DNA of 7,956 nt from positions 1 through 7,956 of the forward strand of contig QHBQ01000125.1 in NCBI GenBank assembly GCA_003243865.1, read 5' to 3'. The position numbers and the translations under genes were made by a program. The notes beneath the pieces were generated by a model that was given only the letters and a program-made list of their open reading frames with translations, was not told where the DNA came from and ran no database searches. This DNA is from Candidatus Chloroheliales bacterium. GTDB taxonomy: Bacteria > Chloroflexota > Chloroflexia > QHBQ01. Positions 1-4,879 of the stretch are shown here, one piece after another; the stretch's first letter is position 1, and each line of letters starts with the position of its first letter.

Positions 1-663
1 TACACCTTCATCAACGACAGCGACTGGCTGGTGGTGATGTTGCTCAGTGTAGTGGCGGCGATAATGACCGGCAGCGAGTTCAGCCTCGGCACCGTCCGCC
101 TGCTGCTGGTGCGCGGGCCGGGGCGGATCAACCTCTGGTTGAGCAAGGCGCTGTTGCTGCTCATCTTCGCGGCGGCTATCAGCGTAGTTGATGTATTGCT
201 CGGCTTCGTCCTCGGCACGATAATTGACGCAGTGACCGGCCACCAGAACGCCTGGAGCTTTGGCGAAACCGCGCTGGGCGCGTTGCAGCTGATCGGCGCA
301 GGCACGCTCTCGTTCTGGACCTACGCGCTGCTGGCGCTGCTCGCCGCTACCTTCTTCCGTTCGCCGATTGCGGGCATCGGCGTGGCGCTGGGCTACCGCG
401 TGGCTGAGATTGTCGCTACCCCGCTGCTGATACTCGCTTTGCAGGGCACCGATCTGATCCACCTGCTCGGCCAGTTGAACTACTTCCTGATCGGTAACAA
501 TATGGACAGCCTGTTCCGCTACGCTGCCCCGGTTGGCTGGGCCAGCACGCCCTCGCTGTTCGTCATCAACGGGCCGCAGGCGCTGATCTATATGCTGGTC
601 GTCGCCACTCTCTGCCTGGGCCTGGCGCTGTTCAATATGCAGAGCCGCGATGTGACGAGCTAG
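1..663 (+). CDS. ABC-2 type transporter permease, C-terminal part (5' truncated by window)
   Basis: The frame is open from base 1, so the start lies upstream of the window; 220 residues are visible, ending at TAG. It is strongly hydrophobic, with about five membrane segments near residues 10-24, 48-72, 97-117, 121-147 and 193-212. Between the first two lies a cytoplasmic-type loop, GSEFSLGTVRLLLVRGPGR, matching the E-[FY]-S-x-G-T-x-R-x-L-L pattern of ABC-2 type permeases of exporters for drugs or other substrates. Such a protein would sit in the cytoplasmic membrane and pair with an ATPase probably encoded upstream, outside the window. The substrate cannot be read from this fragment. A heptamer repeat and a strong terminator follow directly, so this is the last gene of its operon. 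Family is fairly sure; specificity is unknown. Confidence 0.8.
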   Translation, partial: YTFINDSDWLVVMLLSVVAAIMTGSEFSLGTVRLLLVRGPGRINLWLSKALLLLIFAAAISVVDVLLGFVLGTIIDAVTGHQNAWSFGETALGALQLIGAGTLSFWTYALLALLAATFFRSPIAGIGVALGYRVAEIVATPLLILALQGTDLIHLLGQLNYFLIGNNMDSLFRYAAPVGWASTPSLFVINGPQALIYMLVVATLCLGLALFNMQSRDVTS

Positions 664-690
664 AAGTTGAAAGTTGAAGATTGAAGATAG
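664..690 (+). repeat. Heptamer tandem repeat after the permease stop
   Basis: Directly after the stop codon are imperfect 7-bp units: AAGTTGA (664-670), AAGTTGA (671-677), AGATTGA (678-684), then AGATAGG. It resembles, in unit length and purine bias, the heptamer array at 3357-3384. It runs straight into the terminator stem. No function is evident. Confidence 0.6.
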
Positions 691-714
691 GGGCGCACTA
701 ATGTGCGCCCTTTT
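691..714 (+). terminator. Rho-independent terminator of the permease gene
   Basis: Perfect 8-bp stem GGGCGCAC (691-698) / GTGCGCCC (703-710), loop TAAT, followed by TTTT (711-714). It lies 28 bases past the permease stop codon. The stem is closely similar to the one at 2040-2064, so it may be a repeat element used as a terminator. Confidence 0.85.
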
Positions 715-720
715 GCTATG

Positions 721-751
721 CTCATCATAAAGCCCTAGACTCATCACAAAG
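721..751. repeat. Short direct repeat CTCATCAyAAAG
   Basis: CTCATCATAAAG (721-732) and CTCATCACAAAG (740-751) match at 11 of 12 bases with a 19-base period. Related AAAGCC(C)TAG words occur at 729-738 and 772-780. They lie 75-105 bases upstream of the TATAAT box at 827, so an operator role is possible but unsupported. Confidence 0.35.
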
Positions 752-826
752 GCTGAGATAGCCCTACACCCAAAGCCTAGATAGTAGATACCCCCGTAGT
801 CTGAGGTGAAAGATGCGCACATTCGG

Positions 827-832
827 TATAAT
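827..832 (+). promoter_or_regulatory. Promoter -10 box for the micro-ORF transcript
   Basis: A perfect TATAAT lies 72 bases upstream of the first micro-ORF. No convincing TTGACA is seen at the right distance; the best is a weak AGGTGA-like word near 804-809. Transcription would start near 838-840, just at a small inverted repeat, TGTCA-GTAA-TGACA (838-851). Confidence 0.5.
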
Positions 833-852
833 AACAATGTCAGTAATGACAA

Positions 853-877
853 CTAGCGCGGACCGCAAGTCCGCTAG
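853..877 (+). other. 5' leader hairpin of the micro-ORF transcript
   Basis: CTAG (853-856) pairs with CTAG (874-877) and CGGAC (859-863) with GTCCG (869-873), leaving a two-base CG bulge and a CGCAA loop. It lies between the predicted transcript start and the first micro-ORF. A degenerate counterpart (CCGGCCAAGCTAGCC, 1003-1016) precedes the second micro-ORF, so the duplication probably includes this leader. Confidence 0.5.
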
Positions 878-903
878 AGCAGTGACAGAAAGCGAGAATA
901 GAA

Positions 904-972
904 ATGCAGGTCACGATGAGCCAGCTATTTGAGGCCGCCAACAGCGGCGTCACGAAGCCCCACAACCGTTAA
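904..972 (+). CDS. Micro-ORF 1: 22-residue peptide, MQVT..Q.F.A.NS family
   Basis: ATG at 904 to TAA at 970-972 gives 22 residues beginning MQVTMSQLFEAANS, with a basic C-terminal end (K, H, R). It is preceded by AGAAAGCGAG (887-896), a purine-rich element 17 bases from the ATG (first base to first base), repeated at the same distance before micro-ORF 2. The case for translation is the comparison of the two copies: over the first 14 codons, 9 residues are identical and several differences are synonymous third-base changes (GTC/GTT, ACG/ACA, GCC/GCA) or conservative (M/L, L/I). I recognise no family. It could be a regulatory leader peptide, a small signalling or membrane-associated peptide, or part of a structured RNA that only looks coding. 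The stop codon lies in the loop of a hairpin (955-983). Confidence 0.45.
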   Translation: MQVTMSQLFEAANSGVTKPHNR

Positions 973-983
973 CGGTGCGGCTT
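955..983 (+). other. Hairpin spanning the stop codon of micro-ORF 1
   Basis: AAGCC (955-959) pairs with GGCTT (979-983), CAC (961-963) with GTG (975-977), with one C/C mismatch, and an inner CG-TTAA-CG carries the TAA stop codon in its loop. An alternative inner fold is the palindrome ACCGTTAACGGT (965-976). There is no T-run, so this is not a terminator. A terminating ribosome would have to melt it. Confidence 0.5.
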
Positions 984-989
984 ACCTCT

Positions 990-1045
990 ATGGTAATCCT
1001 CACCGGCCAAGCTAGCCACTAGCACAAGAAAGCGAGGATTACCAT
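990..1045 (+). promoter_or_regulatory. Inverted repeat sequestering ribosome site and start of micro-ORF 2
   Basis: ATGGTAATCCTC (990-1001) is a perfect 12-base inverted match to GAGGATTACCAT (1034-1045), with a 32-base loop. The 3' arm contains the GAGGA ribosome site and the first two bases of the ATG (1044-1046); the third can add a G-U pair with T989. In RNA this would block initiation at micro-ORF 2 until the helix is opened, the layout expected of a translational switch. What opens it is not visible. Confidence 0.6.
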
Positions 1046-1115
1046 GCAGGTTACACTCGGCCAGATCTTTCTGGCATTGAACAGCAAGAGTTCTGGCAAG
1101 TCAAAAGACAAGTGA
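1044..1115 (+). CDS. Micro-ORF 2: 23-residue peptide paralogous to micro-ORF 1
   Basis: ATG at 1044 to TGA at 1113-1115 gives 23 residues beginning MQVTLGQIFLALNS and ending in a lysine/serine-rich tail. The start lies exactly 140 bases after that of micro-ORF 1. AGAAAGCGAGGAT (1027-1039) supplies a good GAGGA ribosome site with five-base spacing after AGGA. Upstream similarity reaches back to a shared GCTAG word, so the whole unit looks duplicated: leader, ribosome site and peptide head. The first 14 codons share 29 of 42 bases with copy 1, while the tails are unrelated. The N-terminal half is mildly hydrophobic and could be amphipathic. It is not hydrophobic enough to look like a classic type I toxin. 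The function is unknown. Confidence 0.5.
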   Translation: MQVTLGQIFLALNSKSSGKSKDK

Positions 1116-1119
1116 GCAA

Positions 1120-1146
1120 GCGTGCCCCAACCCCGATGGGGTACGC
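1120..1146 (+). other. Hairpin just after micro-ORF 2
   Basis: GCGTGCCCC (1120-1128) pairs with GGGGTACGC (1138-1146), nine pairs including one G-T. An alternative compact fold is CCCC-GAT-GGGG (1131-1141). No T-run follows, so it is more likely an RNA fold or stability element than a terminator. Confidence 0.5.
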
Positions 1147-1182
1147 ACCTCCACTAACAACCACACCTTTCCTCTCCGGAAC

Positions 1183-1220
1183 AAAAAGGCGCTTAGGCTA
1201 TATGCCCAAAGCGCCTTTTT
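1183..1220. terminator. Bidirectional terminator between the micro-ORF transcript and the PIN toxin
   Basis: AAAAAGGCGCTT (1183-1194) is a perfect 12-base inverted match to AAGCGCCTTTTT (1209-1220), with an inner GGC-TATAT-GCC. The T-run continues as TTTTTGTTTG on the plus strand and a matching T-run is present on the minus strand. It therefore closes the micro-ORF transcript and also lies 17 bases beyond the toxin stop on the other strand. Confidence 0.85.
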
Positions 1221-1236
1221 GTTTGTAATCTAGTTG

Positions 1237-1637
1237 CTATGGAACCCGCTTGTAAGGCTGCTCAATCAATAGCCCCGGTATCGGCTTGAAATCCCTGACG
1301 TTGAAAGTGCAGAGTGGCACGCCCAAGCCTACCGCACACGCTCCGATTAGCGCATCGAAGATACCTATGTTGTGGCTGAGGTGTAGTTTCTCATAATAAG
1401 CAACCGCCCATTGCACTCGGCATCAGTGGGCCAGTAGACGGTGAATTGTCTAACCAGCTTCATTACCCGCTGCATCTCTTGCTTGTTCGCGCACCCAGCC
1501 ATCAACTCCATAACTACATAGCCAGGGAGAGCAAAATCTGCGGCAGACATGGTGCTAAACCAATTGAGTACAGGCGGGTAACCTCTCATTACGTCAACTA
1601 CGATGTTGGTGTCAAGCAGACGCACCACCCTACTCAT
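1237..1637 (-). pseudogene. PIN-domain (VapC-type) toxin, broken by a one-base frameshift
   Basis: VapC-type PIN domains are small Mg-dependent ribonucleases that form the toxin of type II toxin-antitoxin systems. The ATG at 1637-1635 has a good AGGAG site and gives MSRVVRLLDTN..., with the first acidic residue D9 and E44 in VVMELMAG. The reading frame breaks near 1407-1413, after about residue 76 (TDAECN), and runs to a stop at 1365-1367. One frame over, the protein continues as AVAYYEKLHLSHNIGIFDAL, then a TFNVRDF motif, and ends ...QPYKRVP at 1237-1239. Adding one base restores a 133-residue protein of normal family length with all four acidic positions (D9, E44, D95, D116). As read, the last two active-site aspartates are lost. 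It may be an inactivated toxin or a sequencing error. The start overlaps the antitoxin end by eight bases. Confidence 0.8.
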
Positions 1638-1986
1638 GCGTTCTCCTTTCCGCCTCTCTACGCAGCTTACGTGCGAACTCAACACTATCGCCAATGTCGG
1701 TTCGATCCGCCCACATCCCAACTATGCCCGACTCCAACAGTTGCTTGCCGGTGAAGGTCTTGAGGCGAGGTTCTGTTTCGTTATCCTGAACGCCGAAACT
1801 GGTTACGAGCGGCCGATCCTCATCAATGAGTGAAGCCCCGCCCAAAATGCGTTTAACCGCTTCCTTCAGGTTGGCTAGCGCCTCCTCGATAGTCGCCCCA
1901 TTGCTAGTAATGCCTGCCTCAGGGCTGTTTGCCACGTAGCCGCCATTCTCCTTCTGCACTACAGCGGTGAAGTTTCTTGTATTCAT
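1630..1986 (-). CDS. Type II antitoxin, HicB-like N-terminus with VapB-like C-terminal tail
   Basis: This 118-residue protein starts at the ATG at 1986, chosen for its strong GGGAGG ribosome site (1991-1998 region) and because residues 5-48 then form a complete HicB-like unit (FTAVVQKENGGYVANSPE..., then an ATIEEALANLKEAVKRIL helix). The C-terminal part, about residues 84-112, contains GIVGMWADRTDIGDSVEFAR, the short neutralising tail seen on antitoxins of PIN toxins. It should bind and inhibit the PIN ribonuclease encoded next and probably repress its own promoter. The stop TAG overlaps the toxin ATG by eight bases, so translation is probably coupled. A longer reading upstream to 2067 would run through the promoter and is rejected. 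The family call is solid; the pairing of the two modules is less usual. Confidence 0.8.
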   Translation of the reverse strand: MNTRNFTAVVQKENGGYVANSPEAGITSNGATIEEALANLKEAVKRILGGASLIDEDRPLVTSFGVQDNETEPRLKTFTGKQLLESGIVGMWADRTDIGDSVEFARKLRREAERRTHE

Positions 1987-2016
1987 AATCGGCCCTCCCT
2001 TCTTAACTCTATCTGA

Positions 2017-2025
2017 ATTATACCA
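2017..2025 (-). promoter_or_regulatory. Extended -10 promoter of the toxin-antitoxin pair
   Basis: On the minus strand TGGTATAAT gives an extended -10 (TG-n-TATAAT) 31 bases upstream of the antitoxin ATG. There is no recognisable -35 box, consistent with an extended -10 promoter. It lies against the terminator of kbl (2040-2064). Confidence 0.6.
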
Positions 2026-2039
2026 CACCGAAACAGAAA

Positions 2040-2064
2040 GGGGCGCACTCATAATATGCGCCCC
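2040..2064 (-). terminator. Terminator of the tdh-kbl operon
   Basis: GGGGCGCA (2040-2047) and TGCGCCCC (2057-2064) form an 8-bp stem with a nine-base loop. Read on the minus strand it is followed by CTTTCTGTTTC. It lies about 40 bases past the kbl stop. The stem is nearly the same as that at 691-710. Confidence 0.65.
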
Positions 2065-2079
2065 CATTCCCCCACCCAG

Positions 2080-2097
2080 CCTCCCCCTTTAGGGAGG
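2080..2097. repeat. CCTCCC/GGGAGG palindrome after kbl
   Basis: CCTCCC (2080-2085) / GGGAGG (2092-2097) with loop CCTTTA, preceded by a C-rich run (2061-2079). This C-rich-plus-palindrome layout resembles interspersed intergenic elements; here it sits 8 bases beyond the kbl stop and may simply protect the 3' end of the message. Confidence 0.4.
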
Positions 2098-2104
2098 AGT
2101 ACGC

Positions 2105-3337
2105 CTAGATGATCCCCAATTCCCTCCCCACCTGCTCGAACGCGCCGAGCGCGGTGTCTAGGTTCTCTTTTGTGTGCGCAGCGGTGACGATGGTGCGCAC
2201 GCGGGCCTTGTCTGCCGCGACGGTGGGGTAGACGATGGCCTGGGCGAACACGCCCTCCTCGAACAGCCGGTCACTCAGCTTGCCCGCCGTCTCACTGGTG
2301 CCGACAATAACCGGCGTGATCGGCGTTTCGCTCTTGCCGGTGTTGAAGCCGAGCGCGTTGAGCCGCTCCTTGAAATAGCGGGCGTTGTCCCACAGCCGCT
2401 GGTGCAGTTGCGGCTCCGACTGCATGATGCGCAACGCTTCGCGGCAGGTGGCGACTACGCTGGGCGGCTGGCTGGTGCTGAACAGGAAGGGGCGAGCGCG
2501 TTGGATCATCATGTCGCGCAACTCCTGCATACAGGCAACGTAGCCGCCCATCGCGCCGATCGCCTTCGACAGCGTGCCGATCTGCACCGCGACCCGCCCG
2601 TACAGCCCAAAGTGGCTGGTGCTGCCCGCGCCGTTCTCGCCCAGCACACCGCTGGCGTGGGCGTCGTCAATGTAGACCGCCGCGCCGTAGCGCTCGGCCA
2701 GCTCGACAATCTCCGGCAGCTTCGCAATGTCGCCATCCATGCTGAACACGCCGTCGGTGATGATCAGGCGCAGACGATAGCCGTTCTGCGTCTCCTTCAG
2801 CGCCGCTTCCAGCGCGTCCATATCGCTGTGCTTGTAGATCTTGCGGGCGGCTTTGGTCAGGCGGATGCCATCAATGATGCTGGCGTGGTTCAGTTCGTCG
2901 GTGATGACCACATCCTGGTCGGTGACGATGCTGCCGATCGCCCCCTGGTTGGCGGTGAAGCCGGAGCCGAAGGTGAGCGCCGCCTCGGTGTGCTTGAACT
3001 CAGCCAGTTCCTGCTCAAGCAACTGGTGCAGGGTCATCGTGCCGATGATGGTGCGCACCGCGCCGCTGCCCACCCCAAACTCGTCAATCGCCTGCTTCGC
3101 CGCCGCTTCGAGGCGCGGATCGGTGCAGAGGCCGAGATAGTTGTTCGACGACAGATTGATCACCGTCTTGCCGTTGATGGTCGAGACTGCCGCCTGGCGG
3201 CTCTCCAACACGCGCAGTTCGCGGTAGAGGTGCTGGGTCTTCAGGTCGTTCAGCGCCGCCTGCAATGCGGTGCGCAGCCCGCCCGCGTCGGTCATTGCGT
3301 TGCTGGCTGCTTGTGGGGTAATTACATCTGTTGCCAT
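2105..3337 (-). CDS. kbl: Glycine C-acetyltransferase (2-amino-3-ketobutyrate CoA ligase)
   Basis: A PLP-dependent cytosolic enzyme of the alpha-oxoamine synthase family that splits 2-amino-3-ketobutyrate with CoA into glycine and acetyl-CoA, the second step of threonine breakdown. The 410-residue length is close to the family norm of about 395-400, with a short non-conserved N-terminus. Visible motifs (numbered from the chosen start): SSNNYLGL near 63-70, VGSGAVRTI for substrate binding near 89-97, GSGFTAN near 124-130, [11 protein letters not shown] with PLP-stacking H151, YIDDAHASG with D224 and H227, and the PLP-binding lysine K258 in [12 protein letters not shown]. BioF, which shares these motifs, is the main alternative, but the adjacent tdh and the [10 protein letters not shown] and [15 protein letters not shown] segments favour Kbl. 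Of two close ATGs, the one at 3337 is chosen because AGGAGG abuts the other with no spacing. Confidence 0.93.
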   Translation of the reverse strand: MATDVITPQAASNAMTDAGGLRTALQAALNDLKTQHLYRELRVLESRQAAVSTINGKTVINLSSNNYLGLCTDPRLEAAAKQAIDEFGVGSGAVRTIIGTMTLHQLLEQELAEFKHTEAALTFGSGFTANQGAIGSIVTDQDVVITDELNHASIIDGIRLTKAARKIYKHSDMDALEAALKETQNGYRLRLIITDGVFSMDGDIAKLPEIVELAERYGAAVYIDDAHASGVLGENGAGSTSHFGLYGRVAVQIGTLSKAIGAMGGYVACMQELRDMMIQRARPFLFSTSQPPSVVATCREALRIMQSEPQLHQRLWDNARYFKERLNALGFNTGKSETPITPVIVGTSETAGKLSDRLFEEGVFAQAIVYPTVAADKARVRTIVTAAHTKENLDTALGAFEQVGRELGII

Positions 3338-3343
3338 TGTCAT

Positions 3344-3349
3344 CCTCCT
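3344..3349 (-). promoter_or_regulatory. Ribosome binding site that fixes the kbl start
   Basis: A perfect AGGAGG on the minus strand directly touches the ATG at 3343-3341 (zero spacing) but is six bases from the ATG at 3337-3335. The second ATG is therefore the likely start. Confidence 0.75.
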
Positions 3350-3356
3350 AGTAATA

Positions 3357-3431
3357 GGATTAAGGATTAAGGACGAAGGATTAAGGAAGTTATGCTAAAT
3401 CCGCTTTATCTTTAATCCTTAATCTTTAATC
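3357..3431. repeat. Heptamer repeats forming a long hairpin between tdh and kbl
   Basis: Tandem units GGATTAA (3357-3363), GGATTAA (3364-3370), GGACGAA (3371-3377), GGATTAA (3378-3384) are followed after 26 bases by the inverted units TTTAATC, CTTAATC, TTTAATC (3411-3431). The best pairing, 3358-3372 with 3410-3424, matches 14 of 15 bases. The element fills nearly all of the 94-base gap between the tdh stop and the kbl start, so the message carries a hairpin just before the kbl ribosome site. No T-run follows it in the direction of transcription. Confidence 0.7.
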
Positions 3432-4574
3432 TCACGGTATCAGCACAATCTTGCCCGACTTACCCTCGTTCATCAGGCGGAAGGCTTCATCAAATTGGTC
3501 GAGCGGCAGGTGGTGGGTGATAACCGAGCGGGGGTCAACCAGGCCACCAGCAAGCAGGGCGCGACTCTGATACCAGGTCTTCCAGATGCGTCGCCCGGTG
3601 ATGCCATGCACGGTCGCGCCCTTGAAGATGACGTCGCCCGCCATATCCAGTTCGTAAGGCCGGGCTGGGGTGCCGAGCATCGCGATTGAGCCGCCGAAGC
3701 GGAGCATCTCGAACGCTTGCTGGGTGGCCCGCGCATTGCCGCTCATCTCCAGCACCACGCCCGCACCGACCCCGTCGGTTGCGGCCCGCACCGCCGCGAC
3801 CGGGTCTTGCTCCAGCGAGTTGATGGTCAGGGTTGCGCCCATCTGCCGCGCAAGGTCGAGCCGCAGGTTGTTCACGTCAATTGCGACCACACCGAGCGCC
3901 CCTGCGGCTCTGGCGATGCCAATTGCCCACAGGCCGAGTGGCCCGCAGCCCACCACCGCAACGTACTCGGTGACCAGCGGCTGGGCAAGGGCGGTATGCA
4001 CCGCGTTGCCGAACGGCTCCATGATCGTTGCCAAATCGAGCGGCAGGTGGGGGTCGTTCTTCCAGCAGACGGCGGCAGGAACCGCGATGTACTCGGCGAA
4101 GCAGCCGTCGCGGTCAACCCCGATGATCTTGACGTTCTGGCAGATGTGGCGCATATCGGTGCGGCATTGGTAGCAGTGGCCGCAGGTGATGTGCGTCTCC
4201 ACCGACACGAAGTCGCCCGCCTGAAGCTCGCGCACGTTGCCGCCGACGGCCACAACATCGCCGCAGAACTCGTGACCCATCGTCTGCGGCGGATGCACCC
4301 GCCCCTGCGCCCAGGGGTCCCAGTTGTAGATATGCAAGTCGGTGCCACAAATCGAGGTGGCCCGTACCTTAATCAGCGCCCCGTCCGCGCCCACCTGCGG
4401 TATCGGCACCTGCTGCAGCTGCGCCCCTGGCGCGGCCTCAGCCTTCACCACTGCCTGCATCGTGCTGCCCGCTGGCGGCGCCGTGTGCTGGTGGCTGGTG
4501 GTAGTCGTCGTGCCGTCAGCAACCAGCCGGGCATCTGCGCGCACGCTGGTTGAAGTTTCAGTCATGGTAGTCAA
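3432..4574 (-). CDS. tdh: L-threonine 3-dehydrogenase (zinc, NAD-dependent)
   Basis: A zinc-containing medium-chain dehydrogenase that oxidises L-threonine with NAD+ to 2-amino-3-ketobutyrate, the substrate of the next gene, kbl. Counting from the internal methionine in MQAVVKAEA (codon at 4460-4458), catalytic zinc ligands fall at C38, H63 and E64, the active-site H90 in VETH, structural zinc cysteines at C93, C96, C99 and C107, the NAD-binding GCGPLG at 171-176, and NAD-selecting D195. As I recall, these equal the E. coli numbering, and the module is 342 residues (E. coli 341). The frame extends 38 codons further upstream, rich in T, A and S. I chose TTG at 4574, nine bases after AGGAGG (4584-4589); the ATG at 4565 is 18 bases away and the ATG at 4460 lacks a ribosome site. 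A GTG at 4655 lies inside the promoter. Function is sure, the exact start is not. Confidence 0.93.
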   Translation of the reverse strand: MTTMTETSTSVRADARLVADGTTTTTSHQHTAPPAGSTMQAVVKAEAAPGAQLQQVPIPQVGADGALIKVRATSICGTDLHIYNWDPWAQGRVHPPQTMGHEFCGDVVAVGGNVRELQAGDFVSVETHITCGHCYQCRTDMRHICQNVKIIGVDRDGCFAEYIAVPAAVCWKNDPHLPLDLATIMEPFGNAVHTALAQPLVTEYVAVVGCGPLGLWAIGIARAAGALGVVAIDVNNLRLDLARQMGATLTINSLEQDPVAAVRAATDGVGAGVVLEMSGNARATQQAFEMLRFGGSIAMLGTPARPYELDMAGDVIFKGATVHGITGRRIWKTWYQSRALLAGGLVDPRSVITHHLPLDQFDEAFRLMNEGKSGKIVLIP

Positions 4575-4583
4575 TGCCAATGC

Positions 4584-4589
4584 CCTCCT
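4584..4589 (-). promoter_or_regulatory. Ribosome binding site favouring a TTG start for tdh
   Basis: AGGAGG on the minus strand is nine bases from TTG (4574-4572) and 18 from ATG (4565-4563). No comparable site precedes the ATG at 4460 that would give a standard-length enzyme. This supports translation of the N-terminal extension. Confidence 0.55.
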
Positions 4590-4646
4590 CGTCGAGCGCA
4601 TCTCGGTGCTATCTTCAGGCCACCACAGTTGCAGCCCTGTGCCTGA

Positions 4647-4675
4647 GTATATCACCCACCCATATGCCTGTCAAC
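4647..4675 (-). promoter_or_regulatory. Promoter of the tdh-kbl operon
   Basis: On the minus strand, a perfect TTGACA (4675-4670), a 17-base spacer, and TATACT (4652-4647) preceded by TGA, an extended -10. Transcription would start near 4640, about 65 bases before the TTG start of tdh. The -35 box lies in the centre of an inverted repeat (4656-4697). Confidence 0.8.
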
Positions 4676-4697
4676 CTACCATCTGCGTATGGGTGGG
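4656..4697. promoter_or_regulatory. Dyad flanking the -35 box of the tdh promoter, candidate operator
   Basis: CCCACCCATATG (4656-4667) is an inverted match to CGTATGGGTGGG (4686-4697), 11 of 12 plus one G-T. Arm centres are 30 bases, about three helical turns, apart. One arm fills the promoter spacer and the -35 box lies between the arms, so a bound dimer would probably control RNA polymerase access. No regulator gene is in the window. Confidence 0.55.
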
Positions 4698-4751
4698 CTG
4701 TTGCGGCGGCACCAGGGTGCGATAAATCCGCGCCTCTACCAGCACGAAACC

Positions 4752-4778
4752 TATGTAGGAGCGTGATTCACCACGCCC
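4752..4778. repeat. Degenerate GTAGG(G/A)GCG palindrome
   Basis: TATGTAGGAGCGTG...CACGCCC holds a GCGTG (4761-4765) / CACGC (4772-4776) stem. Its TATGTAGG-GCG head matches that of the palindrome at 6974-7000, so the two look like copies of one small interspersed element. Confidence 0.45.
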
Positions 4779-4823
4779 AGGGTGCCGACTTTGCCACAGC
4801 CCTACCCGTCAAGTTAAATGCTA

Positions 4824-4852
4824 TTGACAGTACTCTCGAAGTGTGTCATACT
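4824..4852 (+). promoter_or_regulatory. Promoter ahead of the SLH remnant and lipoprotein
   Basis: A perfect TTGACA (4824-4829), a 17-base spacer, and CATACT (4847-4852, four of six) with an upstream TGT that makes it an extended -10. It points toward the SLH remnant, and no terminator is seen before the lipoprotein at 5438, so it may now serve that gene through a long leader. Confidence 0.55.
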
Positions 4853-4879
4853 AGCAACAGAAAGTTGGCTTGGTGGTAG

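Noticed and set aside
990..1022. Ten-codon frame MVILTGQASH inside the inverted repeat
   Set aside because: It has no ribosome site, and its ATG is the forced complement of the CAT in the opposite arm.
1404..1416. Programmed frameshift in the PIN toxin
   Set aside because: The site (GCAATGGGCGG on the minus strand) is not a classic slippery heptamer and no stimulatory structure is obvious; mutation or a sequencing error is simpler.
2174..3370. Long plus-strand open frame of 398 codons opposite kbl
   Set aside because: It is antisense to a gene with intact catalytic motifs, is rich in R, A, V, D and H as expected from reversed GC-rich codons, and shows no domain of its own.
3357..3431. CRISPR-like array
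   Set aside because: Units are contiguous heptamers without spacers, and the second block is inverted.
3717..4553. Plus-strand open frame of 278 codons opposite tdh
   Set aside because: Same reason: it mirrors a well-supported gene and has a composition typical of an antisense frame.
4575..4655. GTG at 4655 as the start of tdh
   Set aside because: It overlaps the -10 box region of the promoter and would lie upstream of the transcript start.
4709..4720. GCACC-AG-GGTGC inverted repeat
   Set aside because: The loop of two bases is too small for a hairpin and there is no T-run or nearby gene end; it is probably chance.
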